From contig CP136066.1 of assembly GCA_032622095.1 (NCBI GenBank), positions 156,203,152 to 156,267,151 of the forward strand: a stretch of DNA of 64,000 nt, written 5' to 3'. Positions within the stretch are counted from its first letter, which is position 1. Each line of letters starts with the position of its first letter. The stretch is from Siphonodentalium dalli (Eukaryota; Mollusca; Scaphopoda; Gadilida; Siphonodentaliidae). The position numbers and the translations under genes are program-made. Under the pieces are notes generated by a model that saw only the letters and a list, made by a program, of their open reading frames with translations, did not search any database and was not told where the DNA came from. Positions 1 through 11,700 of this stretch are shown here, piece by piece.

Positions 1-157
1 CCCCAGTCATGCTAGGGCTAACCTTTTGATAATTGGATGGGATAGAGTTTAATAATTGGAAAATTACTGAGTGAATCATGGTGCATTTGCAGATAAAAAT
101 GTTTTATGAAGTCCTCTTCAGCTGATGAGAGAGATGCCTCAGATTACAGTATTCAAG

Positions 158-945
158 CCTTGAAATAGTGTGCCTGTCATTTGCAGAATGAGGTCCCCAG
201 AGGGTGAATTTAGTGATGCTATACCACATGCTGGATTAGCATCACCAATTTCACCCTCTGGGGACCTCATTCTGCTGAGCCCTCAACTGCTATGGAAGAC
301 CTAATATCAGATTGAAGTTTCCAGTTCCAAACTTCTTTTTAACTTAGATTTTCTTTGGCTTGTGATGATAAATGGCCAGCAATTTAACATGGTACAATCT
401 TCTCTTATTTCTCTTTGACATATTTTATCCTGCTGTTAATGGTAAGTTCAATTAACCCTTTTCAATCACTGCCTGCACTCCCTTTCCATCTAAACTTTAT
501 ATTTATAACCATACTGAACTAAACCTGTCTGCTATACCCCAATGGTATCTATTCCAAGATACCCGGGGTAACATTTATTTTCTGAGAATAGGACTAAAAC
601 AAAAGCCCCTAAGCTTGTTGCACAATCCTCTTTTGAACATTTTATTATTATACGTCATGTATGTATTGTTTGTAATTTTGTTCTGTTTAGTTCAAATAAA
701 ATATTGTTTAAACTAAGTTTCCAGTTGAAGTTTGTGATGTCCACCCATTAGTCACCTCGATTATGCATTTTATCTTCTGCACATTAGGGGATATAGAAAG
801 TTCCCAGAAGGGAAAAAGTAACTAAAACAATGCTAATTTTAGACTATAGATATTTCCCAGAAGATGAGGCCAAAGCAAAATGAGGTCCTCAGAGGGTTAA
901 TCTGGTGATGTTAGCCCATTCTGCAAATGACAGACATGCTATTTG
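158..945. mobile_element. Family A double-hairpin MITE, expanded or diverged copy
   Basis: Positions 178-278 form a hairpin (GAGGTCCCCAGAGGGTGAATTTAG then its near-complement) with ~45-bp arms. A second, decayed hairpin with the same arm sequence lies at about 878-935. The middle resembles the centre of the copies at 30,884 and 33,835 but is longer. The outer boundary is uncertain. Confidence 0.5.
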
Positions 946-1091
946 CAGGCTTGCTAAGGAAATGATCAGACAAAAACATACTGGTAGGTTGTTTGTTGAA
1001 CTTCATTACCTAAACATGAATTCTTCTGCACTTTTAGTATCATTTCATCTAGCTGACCATTCCAATGTATATTTTCATAACTTACTGTATA

Positions 1092-1896
1092 CACCCGTCA
1101 GTAGCCCAGGTGCACGTTTTTGCTCAAAAAGTGGGTACTGGGCTTAATCACGAGTAACCCCCCCCCCCCTGTGCAAAAAATTCAGTTAGCCTTCAGGTGC
1201 CGACCTACCATCATATTTTATACCAATACCTGTTTTGTATCGGATAATAATTTGTTTTATTTATATTATTAAGAAGATAATATCACATAATAATAACTAG
1301 AAACAGTGATAGACAGAACATTTGGGATCAATTTGAATAAGGTTGTAAATTTTGGGATTAATTTGTAAACACAATATGGTTATATGATGAGTTCACAAGT
1401 TAAATTAGTTACACTAATGCTTATTAATGAAGCTAATTCTAATAAAAGCACAACAGTGAGATGCAGGTGAACATACATCACTCTTCTGCGTTACGAAAGG
1501 ATCCTACAAAAAACACTAAGTCATTACTCCACATCCCATTGGATTTACTGATAGGTGTGAACAATAAGTGACAAATCCTTTGATTTTATTGCTTTTATAC
1601 CTCTTTGATTGATCCAACAACTAAGAATAGAATAACATGTGTTTAATTCACAACAATATTAACACAGGTGTACACTATTATACAACTTCATTTTTTTTAA
1701 GAAAAAAAAATGGAAAAATAATAACAGCACAGTTGTGCTTGAGTATCTTCTCCTATTCTACTGGATAGAAAGACGTGATTGTATTCGCCGTCCAAAAATG
1801 GGGGTGGGCTTATATACGAGGACCAACCCATGTTTTATTTAGGGTAAAAAACCCAGATGAGACTGGGCTTATCTTCGATGGACTTACTGACAGGTG
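1092..1896. mobile_element. TA-flanked DNA transposon (Tc1/mariner or pogo-like), non-coding
   Basis: Inverted ends CACCCGTCAGTAGCCCA and, at the right, TGGACTTACTGACAGGTG, both flanked by TA. It interrupts a family C MITE whose left part is at about 941-1085 and whose right part resumes at about 1,900. The 805-bp interior holds a C run at 1,160-1,170 and A+T-rich DNA with no open frame. Confidence 0.65.
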
Positions 1897-2250
1897 TATA
1901 CAGTAATGGGAGAATATTGATTATTATTTGAGTGCTCATCAAAACTACTGATGGTCCAAGTGCTCAACTCCAAAAAGCAATCTACATCTCACCTAAGTTC
2001 TGAGTTGTGAAAATCAATCAATTATTCAGTAAAAACCTGATGAATATTTAAATAAGATCAAGATAGAAATGGTCCTGTATTGACAATCCAAAGACATTGC
2101 ATTGTTGTACCATACAAAAAGCAATGTCCAAACTTGATAGAATTTAAATGTCTTGCACAGAATGGTCTTTAGTTCTGTATCAAAGATCAAAAAGGTCAGG
2201 TCAGCGATGTTCTGTAAAGATTATATGTCAGTGCCATTGTACTCACTGGT

Positions 2251-2523
2251 TTACCCTTTCATGACGGGAGCTGCACTGGCGCAGCATTAAGGATACACTG
2301 CCGACTGGTGCATTCTCTTAAATAGTTTAGTCTCCCATAGGGAGCCTTGAATATGTAAGAGAATAAGACAATGCACTAGCTTACATGGTCAAGGTAAGTA
2401 TTATTAGCCAATGTATTCTCTTATATATGCGAGGCTCCCTATGGGAAACTCACATATATAAGAGAATGCAACAGCACAGGGTTTTCGCAAAATTTGAGGA
2501 AGCTCCAGTCATGGAAGGGTTAA
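2251..2523. mobile_element. Family B MITE
   Basis: Ends ttaccctttcatgacgggag and ccagtcatggaagggttaa form short inverted ends with a TTAA-type border (left copy mutated to TTAC). Two internal hairpins are each made of ATATAAGAGAAT-type arms around a CCCATAGGGAG core. TTAA borders with CCC ends are typical of piggyBac-mobilised MITEs. Confidence 0.75.
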
Positions 2524-3419
2524 CCCTTTCTATTCTAAATACTCATTGGTGAGTAGTTCCCTTAGGAAATGTTCAGATAAAATGTTCATGTTGTTTGTTG
2601 AACTTATTATCTAAACATTTTCCACCAATAAATATGAATTCTTCTGCTCTTGTAGTATCATTTTGTCTGGCTGTCATATGTCCTTAAAAATTTCAGTGCC
2701 AAATCCAATTTTTGTATCAACCCACATTTCCTTGATCATTTTGCAAATTTATTGATTATAATAATGTGATACATTGATGGAAAGAGCACTAATTAAACGC
2801 AGTGATGTCCATGTGGGCGAAATCGTTTTCATTAGTTTATCGCTCTAAGAGCTCTTTCCATCAATGTATCACATTATTATAATCAATAAATTTGAAAAAT
2901 GATCAAGGAAATATGGGTTGATACAAAAATCGGACTTGGCACTGAAACGGTTAAAGACATATTATGGACTTGTTTGGGTGTGTGAAACTGACAAGTTAGT
3001 TGTCAGGCGCTATGCCAACTAGGGGATGTAGCATTCTACCAACATCACAAACAAACAAAAAAAATTCAAACAAATCGACAATACCACTCCATAGAAAACA
3101 TCGTCTGAACTTTTCTCACTTGTAAATATTTACTTCTCAATTCGGGACGTAACTATCGGCGATAAACAAATGAAAACGATTTCGCCCACATGGACATCAC
3201 TGCGTTTAATTAATATATAAGATTGACGGTGTGTGCTGTCAATTTGGATATACTATTAGTAAAAATAACTACTTTGAGGAAGATGATTTTCCATTTATAT
3301 TTGATCACCCTACTGGAGTGTTTCACATCACTTTGACATCCCTTTAAATTAATAATAGACCATTCCAATGTATACTATCATAATTTAATTGGAGAATCCA
3401 TTTAGTAAAGGAAGGGTTA
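2520..3419. mobile_element. Family C MITE split by a family D insertion and a palindrome
   Basis: The left part of family C runs 2,520 to about 2,690 and its right end (gaccattccaatgtatac ... gaagggttaa) is at 3,358-3,419. Between them lies a 98-bp-arm palindrome (2,690-2,787 with 2,851-2,949) and an inverted family D copy (about 2,954-3,345). The palindrome loop contains a 50-bp inverted copy of part of family D (compare 2,800-2,850 with 3,155-3,215). Confidence 0.6.
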
Positions 3420-3639
3420 AGTTAATATTGATTATTATTCGAATGCTCATCAAATCTGCTGACGGTTCCAAGTGCTCAACGCCAAAAATCAATCTACACT
3501 AAACTCAGACTTGAATGGAATGTGGAGATATAGTGCTTTCATAAAAGAATGAGCAATTGAGATGATACTCGACTATCCTAAGTAGCGGAAATCAATCAAC
3601 AAGAGATGGACTGTCCTCCAGGGCATACTGTTTTGCACT

Positions 3640-3930
3640 TGTCCATCTGAGTGTCTGCACATCCATCCGATGTCTGTTCATGTCATAACTTGAACAGTAG
3701 TACTCAGATCTCAATATCATTTGGTATGGATGTTCACTTCTATGAGGGCATTCAATAGAGAGTTTGATTGCTTTGTTTGGATTTTACATTCTAGAGTATT
3801 CATCTTTGTTTATCTGGAAATGTTGGCTTTTTGGTCCATCCAATGTCTGTTCAGGTCACAACTTGAACAGTAGTGCTCGGATGTCAATGAAATTTGGTGT
3901 GGATGTTCACCGCTATGACGACATTCAATG
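3640..3930. repeat. Two diverged ~175-bp direct repeats
   Basis: The segment 'catccgatgtctgttcatgtcataacttgaacagtagt...' near 3,661 recurs at about 3,838 as 'catccaatgtctgttcaggtcacaacttgaacagtagt...', each followed by a 'tggatgttcac' segment. No open frame. Confidence 0.6.
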
Positions 3931-4310
3931 ACGTGTACACTGTACATATGATCGCATATGAATAAATAATGAAATAATTCAAATTAACATGTCTAATATG
4001 ATTGAATAAAGACATCACTGCTTAACATGGAAACAAGAAACGACTGAAACAATAGAAAGATGCAAGCATGTATTGGAAAGGTTTCATCATGAAGTTATGC
4101 ATTCCATGAGGATCTGTATCACAAGCTTATTGGGAATACATTATGTTTTATTTGTATTTATTTATGTAAATAATTTTAAAGATATTTGTTATTTTCTTAC
4201 ATGCATTCAAACGAACGCATAATATTTATGAAAATATCACCAGAAACAATTATAAAATATTTGCATGTTCTGTTAGATTCCATACCCAACACAATGAAGA
4301 TAACATTAAG

Positions 4311-5233
4311 GGTATACGGACATTTCCCCACCGGACATTTCCCCACTTTCAAAAGCGGACATTTCCCCACCCGGACATTTACCCACTGGACATTTCCCCA
4401 CCCGGACATTTACCCACCGGACATTTCCCCACCCTGCGAATAAAATGCGGACATCAAAGAGTGTTTTGACTGATCAGTGAAGCCTGGTCAGTGAGACCAT
4501 CTGAAGCGATGTCAACTCAGCCGATGTAATGTTTTGACAAACATGAAAGAGTGTTTTTACAATATGTTTTGACAGACATGAAAGCGTGATTTGACAAACA
4601 TGAAAGAGTGTTTTTACGATATTATGAACATTTAATTTGATATAAAGAGCATTCTCAGTTAATTATCAAATAATCAAAGCTCGCATTGACATAAAAGAGG
4701 TAGTCGTCTGCAACCGAGAAAAAACGGTACAAATAGTTAAAGACAAGTTGGCAGAATATCCACTACCAGTACGTGTGGCAGCCCGGATTATGGGTGAGCC
4801 GCCATCGAAGAGAGTTCGACGACAGATGTCGGCCCTTCAGACCAAACTTAATGAGCTGTTTGTGGATTTCGACAGCGGCAAGAAGAGCATGAAAGATTTC
4901 CTCGACATCATTGGCCATTCGATCAGAGCCAAGAAAGATTAAGTGTTGTTGTTAAGTGTATCGTTACTATTTATTGTTATTGCTGTGTATATGTATATAA
5001 TTTCGTTCATTGAAATATACATTGATTTTAACACATACCCATAGTATGAGTCAATATATCACACGCCCCTAGTAACAGTCAACAGGTGGGTAAATGTCCG
5101 GTGGGGAAATGTGCGCTTTGATATTTTGAAAGTGGGGAAATGTCCGGTGGGTAAATGTCCGGGTGGGGAAATGTCAGCTTTGCCATTTCAAGTGCGGGTG
5201 GGAAAATGTCCGGTGGGGAAATGTCCGGGATTC
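4311..5233. mobile_element. Mutator-like element with minisatellite inverted ends
   Basis: The left end (4,311-4,437) and right end (5,093-5,233) are inverted copies of a tandem array of a ~15-bp unit, GGACATTTCCCCACC. The element is bounded by a perfect 9-bp direct repeat, aacattaag (4,302-4,310 and 5,234-5,242). Nine-base target duplications are characteristic of Mutator-like transposons, hence the class call. The interior carries one short reading frame. Confidence 0.7.
4646..4942 (+). pseudogene. Exon-like ORF inside the Mutator-like element
   Basis: The frame is open from 4,646 to the TAA at 4,940-4,942 (98 codons) but has no early ATG; the first ATG is near 4,790. The C-terminal part is rich in charged residues (RVAARIMGEPPSKRVRRQMS, then NELFVDFDSGKKSMKDF), and codon composition is less A+T-rich than the surroundings. 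I do not recognise the family. By position it could be the last exon of a transposase left in a deleted element. A domain search is needed. Confidence 0.4.
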
Positions 5234-5694
5234 AACATTAAGATTTATTTGAAGATCATCCGTTGTTAATCCTGATGAGGATTAAATTAGGCTTAACTAA
5301 TGGGTGCAGTAAATGACAAACCAGCTAATTAGGTCTACCGATGTACTTCACACCTTCTTTGTTCAGTTAATTAGCCCTATTGTACCAGTGTGACTTTACA
5401 GCCATTGTCTGCAGAAATTCAATTTAATATTAATTGAAGTTGGCTACCCTATTTATTCATATTAGAACATTTCATTTGTCTGTATCACAAGTTTATTGCT
5501 ATTCATGCTGTATTCAACAATTGTGTGTTGTTATCTGTGTCCACTGCCAGAATGTACATAAACACACTGTACCACTAACATAAGACATGACAACATTGAA
5601 TTAACTTTCTAATATGTTGTATGTATATTTGTACACTCCATAGTACCACAGTATGAGACTATGAGTATCCAATAGCCATCCATATGGATATTTT

Positions 5695-5875
5695 AGTAAA
5701 AGTAATCAAAAAGTAATCAAAATGTAATCATGATTACAGGTACATTTGAAAGTAATCGATTACGATTACTTGTAATCAAGAAATGTCATGATTACTGATT
5801 ACAGATGATTACTCCAAATTTTGTAATCGATTACTTTGATTACAATTACTGATTACGATTACCCCAACCCTGGTG
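5695..5875. repeat. GTAATC/GATTAC short-motif array
   Basis: Repeated and partly palindromic units of aagtaatc / gattacttgtaatc / taatcgattac, about 15 copies with drift. Simple-sequence repeat. Confidence 0.8.
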
Positions 5876-6202
5876 TACAGTCGTTTTGTTTAGGTTTTTC
5901 GTTCTGTAGTTAATCATATTTGTTTATATGAAAATGTAGATTTTTGGGGCCACCTGTCTGAGTATAGCAGTCATAGGTTATACTAATGCCCATACTAGGC
6001 AGTATGCCACCCCTTTTTTTTTTTAAAGGGGGTATAATTATTCAGTATAAATCTGATGAATATTAAAATAAGATCAAGATAGCCTGTCAGTTATTTTGAT
6101 AAAGGAATTCAATGAATTCAGACACTATATCAGTTTTTGCAATACAAACAAGATTGCTCTGACAATATACCAGATGTTTTATTCTTTAGGTTTTATGCTA
6201 TA

Positions 6203-6320
6203 CACTAAAACAAGTCCAGCACATATTTGGAGTGTACAACACTAAAACAAGTCCGGCACATATTTGGAGTGTACAACACTAAAACAAGTCCGGCACATAC
6301 TATATTTGGAGTGTACAACA
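6203..6320. repeat. 38-bp tandem repeat, three copies
   Basis: The unit acactaaaacaagtccggca...atttggagtgtacaac is repeated three times. The third copy carries a short insertion (actat). Confidence 0.85.
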
Positions 6321-6650
6321 TACTGTTACATTAATAATAGTCATTTTTCACAACTGAGTAAGTAAACGTGCCTACTAAGACATTTTTTGTCATAAAAAGT
6401 GGGAATAAAAACCTGACTGCCAGGTAATTTTACATGTAAACAAAATAAATATAAAAACATTCTAAAATGGACACAGAACACTAGAGCACAATTTGGCCAA
6501 TGAGGAATATAACTTAGACATTCAAAAGTTTCTACCAATTTAATGCTATAAGGAAAACAAAATTGGTTGGCCCCTATAAAAACTTGACCAGTTAAGTCTT
6601 GACTCAATGTATGGATGTTGAATATGAGGTACCTATAGGTAACAGACATT

Positions 6651-6850
6651 TGGATTTCATATTAACATGATCTTTAAAAAAGATGATTCTGATGTTTCAC
6701 GCAGGCCTGAGAATATGTTGCCGGACATTTGCAGATAGAAGTCCCCAGATTCTTAGAATTTTCTAATTATATTGCTTTATGGATGATCATTTGAGTTATA
6801 GTTATCTGCCTGCTTTCGAATTTGTAATGTTGATTAGGCCAAAACAAAAA
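6651..6850. repeat. Left arm of a ~200-bp inverted repeat (partner 8,000-8,205)
   Basis: Reads tcatattaacatgatct...gatgtttcacgcaggcctgagaatatg...ttgattaggccaaaa. Its reverse complement, diverged, occupies 8,000-8,205. The match runs into the GGCC end of the family F MITE at 7,635-8,006, so this arm is an inverted copy of that MITE's right end plus its flank. Confidence 0.7.
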
Positions 6851-6865
6851 TCTTCTCTGTTTTAC

Positions 6866-7240
6866 ACTCCCTTTCTATAATAAAGCATGATTGATGAGTA
6901 GTTATCCGATAGGAAATGTTCATATAATAAGTTCAACAAACGACCATAGGTCATTTGTTGAACTTATTATCTAAACCTTTCCCACAATAAATAGGGCTCC
7001 TTCTGCAATTTTATTTATCTGTTGTCTGCTTTTAACCTTAACATCCTTCCAGATAATAAATTCAACAAACGACCATTTGTTGAACTTTTATCTGAACATT
7101 TCCCTCCAATCTTATATACTTGTATTGTCTGTTATCCTCTTTGTCATCTGCAGATATTTCCTGAGAAACCCTCCAAGTGAATAATAGACCATTCCGATGT
7201 ACACTTTTTAACTGACTGGGAGAATCCATTTAATATAGTC
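6866..7240. mobile_element. Family C MITE with duplicated hairpin
   Basis: Begins near ctccctttctataataaagc and ends near gagaatccatttaatatag. It contains two hairpins of the GTTCAACAAACGACC type (6,928-6,975 and 7,055-7,095), where other copies have one. Confidence 0.6.
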
Positions 7241-7634
7241 AGCATTAATAGATTGTCACATACCCTTTCCATGGATTCCTCCATGCTACACTCTGCATAG
7301 TGATTTTATTCTTCTGCCCTTAAGGTTTAAATTTGTTGGTTGGACAGGAGTACTTACTTGAATAGTAGCATATTCTACATTTATCATCTTCAGTGTCACC
7401 CTACCCCCAACACGAGTCATGGCAAGCCAAAATGATATCAAACTTTCCCAGTATTTTCATCTTGAATAAATTCATATACTAAATTTGAAAGCAAGTAGAT
7501 AACTTTACTAAGGCACCAGATTATATAGCAAATTCTAAGTCAAAAAGGATCATACTATACCTGTAATATAATTCCATTAAAAATTATCAGACAAGACGCA
7601 TATCTGAACTTAATATCTATTTTCAGGTGACTAA

Positions 7635-8006
7635 GGCCAAAAAAAACCTCTATGTTTCCGATACCCTGCCTGGCTGAGATTTTCGTGCCTGACTCAATTT
7701 TATTTTCTCCAGAAACCTAGTCTATATGGGTTATTAAGCTCAATGTTGGTAGAGATCTTAATGCAGAGTGAATGAATTTGAGGGACAACATGTTTTTAGC
7801 CAATGCTTTCAACATGCTTGGCTTATTTTCAATACACGTGGATCTACAATACTCCATACCGTGACTACACTATTATATCACTTACGGCTGAAAAGTTAAA
7901 AAAAAAATAAAAAAATTTGCTAAAAAAAAATAAAAAAATCCATGCCTGCCTGTCTTGAAATTTTTGCCAATGTTATCGGAAAGAGAGTATTTTTTTTTTT
8001 TTGGTC
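7635..8006. mobile_element. Family F GGCC-ended MITE (PIF/Harbinger-like)
   Basis: Ends GGCCAAAAAAAACC(tc)tatgtttccgat and, inverted, the sequence ending ttttttttttttGGTC, flanked by TAA on both sides (7,632-7,634 and 8,007-8,009). A TWA-type 3-bp duplication with a G-rich end is typical of PIF/Harbinger elements. Only 372 bp, with no coding capacity. Confidence 0.65.
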
Positions 8007-8254
8007 TAATCAACACTACAAATTCGAAAGCAGGTAGATAACTGTAACTGAAATGATCATCCATAAAGCAATATAATCAGAACATTCTAAGAATCTGGGG
8101 ACATCATTCTGCAAATGCCCGGCACCATATTCTCACGGCTGCTTGAAACATCAGAGTCATCTTTTTATAGATCATGTTAATATGAATTCCAAATTGTCTG
8201 TTACTTATAGTACCTCATACAGTGTTACACCAACCATGCTGAAAATATTATTCC

Positions 8255-8362
8255 CTTGTCCCCAGAGAGTGAATTTAGTGATGCTAGCCCACTATGCAGG
8301 ATAGCGTCACTAAATTCACCCTCTGGGGGACCTCATTCTGCAAATGACATGCACACTAAATT
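8255..8362. mobile_element. Family A terminal hairpin, solo
   Basis: cagagagtgaatttagtgatgct and its complement agcgtcactaaattcaccctctgggg form a hairpin, followed by the family A end cctcattctgcaaatgacatgcacac. Confidence 0.7.
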
Positions 8363-8620
8363 CAGGCTTGCTGCACTATCAAAACCATTCAGCCTCAAGA
8401 GCTGATATGGATTATTCCAGAGCTATAAAACCCTCTCCCCCAGAAAGAGGACCTACTCCTTCAGAAATGATTAAAACTGGAACCAGATTCGAACTTAAAC
8501 TCAATTTACATACAAGTAATACTCCTAACAAATTTGAAAGCAACTGAGTAACTGAAGTTATGATTCAGACAACTTATTTATCAGAAAAGTATATAGAATA
8601 GCGACCCAATAAATACTCAC

Positions 8621-8721
8621 ACAAAAGAATTTATAGCTACAACAACAGGCACTCCAAACTTGTTTGCATTACTAATCTGCTTATTCAGGTTGCTGCAGCC
8701 TTTTTCAATTAAATCCAGGTT
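8621..8721 (-). CDS. MTHFD1: MTHFD1 exon: last one inside window
   Basis: 101 nt. Encodes [20 protein letters not shown] and [13 protein letters not shown] plus two bases (GT) of the next codon. Acceptor tttttcttcag, donor chosen as TTTTGT|gtgagt because gtgagt is the stronger site; TTTT|gtgtga is the alternative. The next exon should begin the TDT(E/D) motif, but none was recognisable down to position 1, so the intron exceeds 8.6 kb or the exon is missed. A TTAA-flanked MITE begins 22 bp upstream of the acceptor. Confidence 0.92.
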
Positions 8722-11700
8722 CTGAAGAAAAAAAACATTTGTTTTAACCTCTTCGGTGCTATGACGTCTAACTATTACGGACATAAAAGTGGACGTTGTG
8801 TGCTATATGGTACGTAGTACCTATGGATCTACTTCAGCACACCAGCAGTAAGCCATTATTCATGAATGGAACTCACAGATTGGTGCATCAGAATAACTGC
8901 ATCTCGAAGTTGCAACAGTGTACATGTATGATGTTCCACGATTGTGAACGATAATAGTTTTTCAACTGAGTCAGTTTTATGGTTCTTGTGATATTCCCTG
9001 TTATATTTTTCCACTGGACAATAATGTCAACAGCCTAGCACACTACATCATAGCGTCATTTAGCAGCAAAGAGGTTAACATAACAATTTGGAAACCTTAT
9101 CTTGGGTCATTTCCTGCTAATTCCAGTGACAAACGGGGCAGATAGAATTGACTATGTTCACTGGGGCTCACCTGTTCCACACTTTTTCATTCATTGGTGA
9201 TTTTTGGTGTGGTTCATTAGTGATTTTGGTAAGAAAACATGGGCATTGTGGACAACATAATGAATGTATCTAAACTAATTGTTGTATTCAAACAAGATGT
9301 AATATGCAATTGTTTGGTAGGATGATAAAGATAATTTATCATGGAAGGTCATCCAAATTTGTCGACGACTACATAAGTTATATCATAAGCATCACCGGTA
9401 ATTGGCTCAAAAGTACAAATATCTGAATCTCACTGAGAGCTTTCCGATGAATGGCAACAAGCCATATTTCCGACTAAATCCTGAAAAATTACCCATAATT
9501 CTGCTGTGGTTAAGGAGTCGATTATTTAGGGCATTACTGAATTATAAAGACACATTCTGGGTTTCAGTGTTGTTTAACCTGTCTATCTAGTGCTATATTT
9601 ATAATTTTGTTCAGCACGAAATGTGAGCTTTGAGCTAAATATCTGGATACCATGATGTTCCAGTTCAATGGCCTGTATCCTCTGGTCAATTGGTACTGAA
9701 AAATGATGCGTTTCGTTGGCAAAGAAATTGTGTGGCATTTGCAAATGATTTCGCATTTGATCAATAATAAACAGATTGTCGCAACCACGTGATCTGTTTA
9801 CTACCTTTTCTTTTTTTAATAATGGGTCAACAAGAGAATTGCAAAGGCATGGAAAAATACGCCTGTGGTAATTTCAACAAAGGGCCATTACTCTGGTGAA
9901 AATTAGTGGATGAAACCCAAATTTGAACTTGCACATACCAAAATAAAAATGATGGCTGTCGGCAGCAATGTTTTCGATTGAATTTGTTAAATTTTGATAG
10001 CTCCCATCTAGAAGTGATCCTAAATATGGCAATAAATTTTCAAGACATTTCTCCAATAAATGTGGGCTGCAGCGTGTGCCGATGGATTCAATAAATTTGG
10101 TTGCTCCGACAGACTTGTTTTTTTTTATTTCGGAAAATAATTGTCGGCTCCATCTGGGGGTCATCCCGAATATCCATATGAAGTTTGGTGACAATCGGAT
10201 GAGGGATGTGGCTTGTTGGGTGTGTTGAAGGAAATTGTTGATGGATGCACACAAGAACATGCAGGGACAGACACCAACCCACAGAAATATCTGCTGTCTG
10301 AGCCAAGTGTTCAGACTACCGTATATGAGTGAAGTGATGCATTTGTCTAGAAATCGGTCACTCCAGACTTAAAACCTGAGTTTCTTTGACATTGTCCCCA
10401 AGTGTTTGTCTTTGCCTTATCAGAGTATATGTGTATCGCAAATGAAGCACTTGACTAAACAGAGAAGATAGCTAATCAATAAATAAACAGGAGAACTTTT
10501 CTGGTTCCATTAGCAAAGAAAGGTATATAAAATCGTGCCAATATTGAATGACATATAAAACATGTGTCACATTAACAGTCAAACATAACATGGGCCTTTA
10601 ACATTGTGCTTTTCATCAACTGCTGTAAAATTTAGCTAATGGCGATGCTGTCAGGGATATCTTACCACTTTCATTACGGGAGCTATGCTGGTGAAGCATT
10701 AAAGATCCTGTGTCCATGCATTCTACATATATACAAGTCTCCCATATGGAGAATGTACTGGCTGTCAAGGTAAATATTGTTAGGTCAATGTATTCTTTTT
10801 TATATGTGAGGCTCCCTACATGGACCAACCTAGAGGTTTCAAATTGGGAGAAGTGACGGGAGAAGTCACTTCTCCCTGTTTGGTTATTAGCTATAGGGAG
10901 AAGTGGACTGTTCTCAGATAGAAGTAACAATGGCTAAAGTTAAATTACACTCCCGCATCACCCTACTATGATCCAATAAGTAGTATGCAATACAAAAGCC
11001 CATTTATATTATAACAATGGCTGAAGTTAGATTACACTCCCACATCACCTTTCTATGATCCATTAAGTATTATGCAATACAAAAGCCCATTTATAAAACC
11101 ATTACAATGACTAAGTACATAATTAAAATCAGTAAATATATTTCGAGTATGCTGCTGGGCTATATGGATACTGGTACATGAGAGAGAAGTCACTTATCCC
11201 TGTGACAAAATTAGGGAGTAGTGGCACATTTTAGGGAGAAGATTATTGGATCCACATATAGAAGAGAATGCATTGGCACAGGGTTTTCGCAAAACTTCAG
11301 GAAGCATGAAAGGGTTAAATATAGAAATTAACACTTTCTTTACAAAATACACATTGACGAGTAGTTCCCTTTGATAATGAGTTCAACAAAGAGCCATAGG
11401 TCGTTTGTTGAGCTTATTATCTGAACATTTCCCACCAATGAATAGGATTCCTTTCACACTTGGTTTGTATTATCTTTTTGTCTGTCTGCCGTCTGCTCGT
11501 ATTACCTGAACACCCCTCCAAATAAATACCAGATCATTACAATGTATACTTTTGTAACTAAATGGGTACATCCGATTAGTTCACAACCTGTTTGAAGTCA
11601 AAACAAGTGAGTTATTTTCCTTGTCTGTGGTCTTTTAACTGATGAAGGACATTTTCAATTATAGGGTGCTCATGCTGCACTTTCAATGATCTACCCAAGA

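Noticed and set aside
1155-1172. Poly-C runs (also 44,330, 46,570, 63,214) as regulatory or telomere-like sequence
   Set aside because: Short homopolymers without a repeating unit; those at 44,330 are part of the C/G hairpin of a dispersed repeat.
6341-6649. 102-codon minus-strand frame
   Set aside because: No motif, low-complexity A+T composition and located beside an inverted-repeat arm; likely chance.
10616-10930. 104-codon minus-strand frame
   Set aside because: Runs across the junction of a family B and a family G MITE, so it cannot be an ancestral gene.
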